Assembly (NCBI GenBank): GCA_031261785.1
Contig: JAISIZ010000062.1
Coordinates: 1-64,000 of the forward strand
DNA: 64,000 nucleotides
Direction of reading: 5' to 3'
DNA from: Mediterranea sp. (in: CFB group bacteria)
GTDB taxonomy: Bacteria > Bacteroidota > Bacteroidia > Bacteroidales > Bacteroidaceae
A program made the position numbers and the translations under genes. The notes beneath the pieces were generated by a model. That model was not told the DNA's origin. It did no database searches and saw only the letters and a program-made list of their open reading frames with translations. Within the stretch, counting starts at the first letter, position 1; every line of letters starts with the position of its first letter. Below are positions 59,000 to 64,000 of the stretch, one piece after another.

Positions 59000-61468
59000 A
59001 TGGCTAAATCATCCCCTATCCTCTTCGGCTGCCTCGCGGCTGCCGGACTGTTCCTGCTCACCGCCTGCGGGCAGAGCGGCGGCCCCTCGTTCACGCAGAC
59101 CAACGACCTGGTGCTGAACGACTCCAATTATTTCGAGACGCGAGGGCTGAACTACCTCGTGTTCAACAATCCCTACGACGCCCTGTTCGATGACTCCAAG
59201 GTGAGCGCCGTGGAGCTGATACACCACGGCATACGTACCGCCACCAACGGCGACGTGCGCCTCAACCCCGCTCCGGGACAATGGGACAAGCTGCCCAAGA
59301 CCGTGGATCGCACGGTGGATAAGGAGGCCAAACGCATCGACGTGAAGCAGGAGTATCCAGATTATGGTTTCGCCTACACCCTGAGCGGTGAGGCGCGCGA
59401 CGGGGGATTCTACCTCAGCGTCTCTACCGACAAGGCGTTGCCCGACTCGCTCGTGGGCGTGGCCGGGCTGAACCTCGAGTTTTTCCCGCCCGTATTCTTC
59501 GAGCACGCCTACCTCATGGACGGACGTCCCGGACTCTTCCCTACTTCGGCAGCCGACGACATGACCGTCATCAACGACATCGTGGAGCCAATGCCCATGG
59601 CCACCGGACGCGTGATAGAGATCGCTCCCGACGACCCCATGAAGCACGTCACCATCCGCGCCACCCTTGAGGGCACCGAGCTGATGCTATACGACGGACG
59701 CGACAAGCAGCAGAACGGCACATTCACCGTGCGCACCCTGCTTCCCGCAGGACGGACGGGCAAGATCGCCGAATGGTTCATACAGGCCGAAACCGACACC
59801 CGCTGGCTGCGCAAGCCCGTGGTGAGCTACTCGCAGGTAGGCTACCATCCCGCGCAAGAGAAGATGGCCGTGGTGGAACTCGACAAAGCCGATCCCTCTG
59901 TGGACGACATGGCGATCCACCGTGTCAACGCCGATGGAACGCTCACCACCATCCTCGCCGGCAAGCCCGCCGAATGGGGCATGTACACCCGTTACCACTA
60001 TGTGCGGTTCGACTTCTCGTCCATCAAGGAACCAGGCATCTACAAGCTCTCCTACGGGGAGCGGTACACCGGTCCGTTCCCCATCGGCGAGGAAGTGTAC
60101 GCCCGCGCCTGGCATCCCACGCTCGACGTGTTCATGCCCGTGCAGATGGATCACATGTTCGTGCGCGAGGCATACCGCGTGTGGCACGGGGCCGCCCACC
60201 TCGACGATGCCCTCCAGGCACCGCTCAACCGTCGTCATTGGGATGGATGGAGACAAGGCCCCACCACAGGCAATAAGTACAAACCCGGGCAGCACATCCC
60301 CGGGCTGGCCGTAGGCGGATGGTTCGACGCCGGCGACTTCGACATACAGACACCCTCGCAACAGCAGACCGTACAGTCGCTCGTCGACGTCTGGGAGGAG
60401 TTCAAGCCCGAGCGCGACCAGACCACCGTGGACCAGCGGAAGCTCTACACCGAAATTCACCTGCCCGACGGCAAGCCCGACCTGCTGCAACAGATCGAGC
60501 ATGGCACGCTGCAGCTCGCCGCCCAAGTCAAAGCCATCGGATACGCCATCCCCGGCATCAACGAATCGCACCTCTACCAATACCGCCACCTCGGCGACGC
60601 CGTGACCAAGACCGACGGCATCATTGGTAACGAGGACGATCGCTGGGCCTTCACCGACCGTAGCGCCTACGTCAACTACGGCACCGCCACCTCGCTGGCC
60701 GCCGCCGCCCGTGCCCTCAAGGAGATGAACCCCGAGCTGTCACGAGAGATTCTCCAGCTCGCCGAATACATCTGGACCGACGAGCACGCCCACGTCTACG
60801 ATACCGAGGGACAGACCTTCTTCGCCCGTTCGGCCAACCCCACCGCCGCCGAATGTCGAGCCGCTTTCGAACTTTGGCGCTCCACCGACAAGGAGGAGTA
60901 CAAGACGCGTGTCGACGAGCTTGCGCCCAGCCTGTTCGAGCGCGGCCAATGGAATATAGGTTTCGTAGCCCGTTTGCTTCCCTACATGGACGACGCCTTC
61001 AAGGCCAAGGCCAAGCCTTTGGTGGAGCGATACGTGCAAAGCCTCCGCGACGTGGAGACCACCAACCCCTACGGCATCACCATCACTCTGCGTAGCTGGG
61101 CGGGCAACGGACAGATCATCCGCACCGGCATCACCAACTACATGCTGCGCAAATCGTTCCCCGACCTTATCGACACCGAGTTGATCTACCGCGGGCTGAA
61201 CTATATCTACGGCTGCCATCCCGACCACAACCGTTCGTTCGTGTCGGGCGTGGGTGCCCAACCCAAGAAGATTGCCTATGGCAACAACCGGGCCGACCAT
61301 TCGTTCATTCCCGGCGGCATCGTGCCAGGCGTACGCCTGCTCAATCCCGACCTGCCCGAGAATCGCGACGACTACCAGTTCCATTGGAGCGAGAATGAGT
61401 ACGTCATCCCACTGGCACCCGACTACATCTACTTAGTGCATGCCGTACAGCGGCTACTCGGCGAGTAG
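59000..61468 (+). CDS. GH9 family glycosidase with N-terminal CelD_N domain, lipoprotein
   Basis: This is an 822-aa protein. The lipobox (LFLLTACGQS) lies behind the ATG at 59000; an ATG at 58961 would begin inside the inverted repeat, so it is rejected. The CelD_N immunoglobulin-like domain precedes the (alpha/alpha)6 barrel. GGWFDAGDFDIQT holds the catalytic-base aspartates near residue 445, GCHPDHNRSFVSGVG the conserved histidine loop and WSENEY, near the C-terminus, the acid glutamate. GH9 members cleave cellulose, xyloglucan or mixed-linkage glucans. In this operon it may act on the glucan associated with arabinoxylan. Confidence 0.92.
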   Translation: MAKSSPILFGCLAAAGLFLLTACGQSGGPSFTQTNDLVLNDSNYFETRGLNYLVFNNPYDALFDDSKVSAVELIHHGIRTATNGDVRLNPAPGQWDKLPKTVDRTVDKEAKRIDVKQEYPDYGFAYTLSGEARDGGFYLSVSTDKALPDSLVGVAGLNLEFFPPVFFEHAYLMDGRPGLFPTSAADDMTVINDIVEPMPMATGRVIEIAPDDPMKHVTIRATLEGTELMLYDGRDKQQNGTFTVRTLLPAGRTGKIAEWFIQAETDTRWLRKPVVSYSQVGYHPAQEKMAVVELDKADPSVDDMAIHRVNADGTLTTILAGKPAEWGMYTRYHYVRFDFSSIKEPGIYKLSYGERYTGPFPIGEEVYARAWHPTLDVFMPVQMDHMFVREAYRVWHGAAHLDDALQAPLNRRHWDGWRQGPTTGNKYKPGQHIPGLAVGGWFDAGDFDIQTPSQQQTVQSLVDVWEEFKPERDQTTVDQRKLYTEIHLPDGKPDLLQQIEHGTLQLAAQVKAIGYAIPGINESHLYQYRHLGDAVTKTDGIIGNEDDRWAFTDRSAYVNYGTATSLAAAARALKEMNPELSREILQLAEYIWTDEHAHVYDTEGQTFFARSANPTAAECRAAFELWRSTDKEEYKTRVDELAPSLFERGQWNIGFVARLLPYMDDAFKAKAKPLVERYVQSLRDVETTNPYGITITLRSWAGNGQIIRTGITNYMLRKSFPDLIDTELIYRGLNYIYGCHPDHNRSFVSGVGAQPKKIAYGNNRADHSFIPGGIVPGVRLLNPDLPENRDDYQFHWSENEYVIPLAPDYIYLVHAVQRLLGE

Positions 61469-61486
61469 ACAAGGGAGAATGGGTTT

Positions 61487-61566
61487 CTTTTAGACACGGA
61501 TTTCACGGATTACCCCGTCTCGATAGAGAACGAGACGGGGTAATCAGCGAGATCCGTGTCTGAAAG
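61487..61566. repeat. inverted repeat with CACGGATT motif after GH9
   Basis: The arms 61487-61522 and 61531-61566 pair over about 36 bp (AGACACGGATTTCACGGATT on the left, CGAGATCCGTGTCTGAAAG on the right) with an 8-bp loop. It begins 18 bp after the GH9 stop and probably ends the operon transcript. Confidence 0.88.
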
Positions 61567-61603
61567 ACACTCTCTCCGGAATCCTCCCTTCTTAACTTCA
61601 TCA

Positions 61604-61650
61604 CTGTTCTTCGTCATCATATAGCGCACATTGATAATCAATCATTTCCT
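61604..61650. repeat. inverted copy of the array A end segment
   Basis: This segment aligns with the reverse complement of 383-428. Both contain TTCTTCG, ATCA, ATAGCG and CATTGATAATCAAT in the same order. It may mark the outer end of the repeat-bearing element. The remaining part of 61469-62191 is repeat DNA only. Confidence 0.7.
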
Positions 61651-61752
61651 GACTTCGTCAATGTGCCACCCATTTTTCTCACCCCTCGAAGAGGCGTCAT
61701 GTAAGGGCCTATCTCGAAGACGCGAAAGCTTTATGCAAATCCGCATGAGACC

Positions 61753-62055
61753 AAAAGCCCGGGCTTTTTTCTCCATTCCCGAAATCTGATTACAAAAGCC
61801 CGGGCTTTTTTCTCCATTCCCGAAATCTGATTACAAAAGCCCGGGCTTTTTTTTCCATTCCCGAAATCTGATTACAAAAGCTCGGGCTTTTTTTCCCATT
61901 CCCGAAATCTGATTACAAAAGCTCGGGCTTTTTTTTCCATTCCCGAAATCTGATTACAAAAGCTCGGGCTTTTTTTTCCATTCCCGAAATCTGATTACAA
62001 AAGCTCGGACTTTTTTCTCCATCCTCGAAATGTGATTACAAAAGCCCGGGCTTCT
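61753..62055. repeat. 41-bp palindromic tandem array C
   Basis: Eight units begin at 61753, 61794, 61835, 61876, 61917, 61958, 61999 and 62040, all exactly 41 bp apart. Spacers read AAATCTGATT except the last complete one (AAATGTGATT). Four consecutive units have a longer T-run in which TTTTCC replaces TCTCC (or TTCCC in one), with no change of length. The left flank 61708-61752 (GACGCGAAAGCTTTATGC) matches array B. The array lies between convergent GH9 and rseP. Confidence 0.95.
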
Positions 62056-62140
62056 CGCGCCTCGCAAATCCCTGGTTGAAATTTGTCGGCCTCGCGAAAC
62101 CTCCATGCGGCGCGTGAGAACCTCGCGGATCAGCGAAGAA
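62053..62140. repeat. right flanking module of array C
   Basis: This module matches 181-263 beside array A (shared GGTTGAAATTTGTCG and CTCGCGGATCAGCGAAG) and, more weakly, 41596-41663 beside array B. The region between it and the rseP end (62141-62191) shows no gene. Confidence 0.8.
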
Positions 62141-62191
62141 AATCTTCCCGCATGTTCCTGTGCGGTGCGCTTCCCCAACAACAAGGGAGCG

Positions 62192-63535
62192 TTAGAAGAA
62201 GAATCGCTTCACGTCGTTGAAATTGGCCAGGATGAGCAACCCGAAGAGGAGAACCATGCCCGTGATCTGCGCATATTCCATGAACTTATCGCTCGGCTTA
62301 CGGCGGGTCACCATCTCGTAGATAAGGAAGAGTACGTGACCACCGTCGAGCGCGGGGATGGGCAGGATATTCATGAAGGCGAGGATAATAGAGAGCAAAG
62401 CCGTCATCATCCAGAAGCTGTACCAATCCCACATCGGCGGGAAGATGCTGCCTATGGTACCAAAACCACCCAACATTTTAAATCCACCGTCGCGGAAAAG
62501 ATACTTCAAGTCGCTCACGTAGTTCACTAATTTGTCTACTCCAAAGGCGATGCCTACGGGGAACGATTCGAAGAAACCGTAATAGGTATCGACCTGCGGC
62601 TGCTCGAATTGCCGCATATAGACGCCCAGCTTGAAATCGGGATCCACGCTCATGCTCAGCGTATCCGTCACCCCGGCACGCACGTAGGTCAGCTCCACAC
62701 GTCGCAAGTTCAGGCTGTCTTGCGGACGTTCTTTCGCCTCCATTGCCCGAGCGTTCATCGCGAAGGTGAAGCCGGGAGAGGATATAGCTTGCCCGTCCAA
62801 GGCGACTATGCTGTCACCGGGAAGCAAGCCGGCCTTCATGGCTGGCGAATTGGCCATGAGCGAATCGATGACGAAAGGTTGGCTGAAGCTGAAGAATCCC
62901 GCCTTGGATTTCTCCAAGCGGTAAATCAGGTCGTCGGGAATAGGGATGGAGACGATGGCCTCGCCTCGACGCACGGTCACCTCGCGGGCGTTGAGCACCT
63001 GGCGGCTCATCTTGTCGCTCCGCAGGAAAGGCACGCCATCGGCAGAAAGGAGCACGTCTCCGTCGCGGAAGCCCAATTCTTCGGCGGCAGGCGCGAACTC
63101 CATACCGTAGGTGGCCTCGGGGACGTTGATATAATGATCGCCCCAAGTGAAGATCACCATGGAGTAGATAAGGAGCGCCAACAGGAAGTTGAACAGCACG
63201 CCACCCGTCATGATGAGCAGGCGTTGCCAAGCCGGCTTGGCCCTGAACTCCCATGGCTTCATGGGTTGTTTCATCTGCTCGGTATCCATCGACTCGTCGA
63301 TCATGCCCGAGATCTTGACGTATCCGCCCAGCGGCAGCCATCCCACGGCGTATTCGGTCTCGCTCTTCTTCGGCTTGAACTTGAACAGGGTGAACCAGGG
63401 GTCGAAGAATAGGCAGAACTTCTCTACACGCACCTTGAACAGGCGGGCAAAAAGGAAATGTCCGCCCTCGTGGATGATGACGAGCAGCGACAGGCTCACG
63501 ATCAGTTGCAGGGCACGAATCAAAAATGTATCCAT
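62192..63535 (-). CDS. rseP: RseP family site-2 membrane metalloprotease
   Basis: This 447-aa inner-membrane protease cuts transmembrane substrates; in other bacteria it releases envelope-stress sigma factors by cleaving anti-sigma factors. The zinc motif HEGGH at residues 22-26 is in the first membrane helix, the third ligand is in PIPALDGGHVLF near 395, and a PDZ region lies at about 200-285 (GLLPGDSIVALDG), with perhaps a first PDZ at 120-190. C-terminal membrane helices lie at about 370-440. It is 29 bp downstream of dxr in the same direction, a common pairing in Bacteroidota. Confidence 0.94.
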   Translation of the reverse strand: MDTFLIRALQLIVSLSLLVIIHEGGHFLFARLFKVRVEKFCLFFDPWFTLFKFKPKKSETEYAVGWLPLGGYVKISGMIDESMDTEQMKQPMKPWEFRAKPAWQRLLIMTGGVLFNFLLALLIYSMVIFTWGDHYINVPEATYGMEFAPAAEELGFRDGDVLLSADGVPFLRSDKMSRQVLNAREVTVRRGEAIVSIPIPDDLIYRLEKSKAGFFSFSQPFVIDSLMANSPAMKAGLLPGDSIVALDGQAISSPGFTFAMNARAMEAKERPQDSLNLRRVELTYVRAGVTDTLSMSVDPDFKLGVYMRQFEQPQVDTYYGFFESFPVGIAFGVDKLVNYVSDLKYLFRDGGFKMLGGFGTIGSIFPPMWDWYSFWMMTALLSIILAFMNILPIPALDGGHVLFLIYEMVTRRKPSDKFMEYAQITGMVLLFGLLILANFNDVKRFFF

Positions 63536-63564
63536 ATCACAATCTTTTTTTCTATATTACGTTA

Positions 63565-64000
63565 TTACTGTTTGGCGATGAATTCGTGGGCTATCCGCCT
63601 CGCCTCGGCGTCGGTAGCCACATAGTCATCATAAGTTGGGCTTGAAATGAACGAGGCACGTCCCATGGTGTCGGCGATCATGTCGCTCATGCCGAGAAAG
63701 CTCACGGCATCGCGCAGGAAAGCTGCGACGGCCACTTCGTTGGCGGCGTTGACGACGCAAGGCATGTTGCCGCCGCGGCGCATCGCTTCGTAGGCCAGGG
63801 CCAGGTTGCGGAAGCGCTCCGTGTCGGGACGCTCGAAGGTGAGGCAGCCCAGCTTGGCGAAGTCAGCCCGCTCGAACGACGAATGAACGCGGTTGGGGTA
63901 AGAGAGGGCATACTGGATGGGGAGGCGCATGTCGGGCAAGCCCAATTGTGCCTTCACCGACCCGTCCTCGAATTGTACCATGGAATGGACGATGGACTGT
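63565..64000 (-). CDS. dxr: 1-deoxy-D-xylulose 5-phosphate reductoisomerase, C-terminal part
   Basis: The gene is cut by the window end and continues to the right. The visible roughly 145 residues read QSIVHSMVQFEDGSVKAQLG followed by PNRVHSSFERADF, LTFERPDTERFRNLALAYEA and VVNAANEVAVAAFL, the C-terminal domain of DXR. It performs the second step of the non-mevalonate isoprenoid pathway, whose last step is the IspH half encoded at 39628. The visible ATG at 63981 is internal, since the family sequence continues upstream of it in frame. Confidence 0.92.
   Translation of the reverse strand, partial: QSIVHSMVQFEDGSVKAQLGLPDMRLPIQYALSYPNRVHSSFERADFAKLGCLTFERPDTERFRNLALAYEAMRRGGNMPCVVNAANEVAVAAFLRDAVSFLGMSDMIADTMGRASFISSPTYDDYVATDAEARRIAHEFIAKQ

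Overview
The window is chromosomal DNA of a GC-rich member of the Bacteroidales. The evidence is two SusC/SusD pairs, a hybrid two-component regulator, Mfa-like fimbrillin lipoproteins, TonB/ExbBD genes and repeated matches to the Bacteroidota -7 promoter element TAnnTTTG (often with a TTG or TTTG about 19-21 bp upstream). The high GC combined with this gene content suggests Tannerellaceae or a relative. That placement is an inference; no rRNA gene lies in the window.

Layout. 0-7 kb: a tandem-repeat array, then etfB-etfA, a TonB_C/MORN-like lone gene, an acyl-CoA dehydrogenase, a Fur/PerR-type regulator overlapping purA. 7-15 kb: GH29 fucosidase, membrane zinc peptidase, a secreted esterase, and mutA-mutB (methylmalonyl-CoA mutase). 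15-34 kb: a pectin (rhamnogalacturonan) polysaccharide-utilisation region with two CE1-type esterases, GH28, two Mfa-like lipoproteins, susC/susD, a second susC/susD and a PL11 rhamnogalacturonan lyase, followed at 34-38.5 kb by its likely HTCS regulator. 38.5-48 kb: housekeeping and energy transduction: pfkA, a fused cmk-ispH, tonB, polyprenyl synthase, tatD, tRNA-Ser(GGA), and exbB-X-exbD-exbD. 48-61.5 kb: a hemicellulose (feruloylated/acetylated arabinoxylan-type) set with three GH43, three CE1 esterases in a row, a BD-FAE-like esterase, a CE6-CE1 fusion and GH9, but no transporter of its own. 62-64 kb: rseP and the 3' part of dxr.

The most unusual signal is not a gene. Three arrays of a strictly 41-bp unit (palindromic core AAAAGCCCGGGCTTTT plus a conserved 25-bp spacer) lie at 1-182 (open to the left), 41377-41597 and 61753-62055, with 5, 6 and 8 units. 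They share flanking modules and show array-specific base variants. Segments at 383-428 and 61604-61650 are inverted copies of each other and may mark the outer ends of a larger element. Other structured non-coding DNA comprises a five-unit 22-bp palindromic array upstream of mutA, a family of long inverted repeats at gene ends containing a CACGGATT-type motif, and an inverted repeat upstream of the pectin locus. Two protein-level points stand out: an in-frame cmk-ispH fusion with no internal start codon, and a susC whose middle drops sharply in GC, as expected of a recombinational mosaic.
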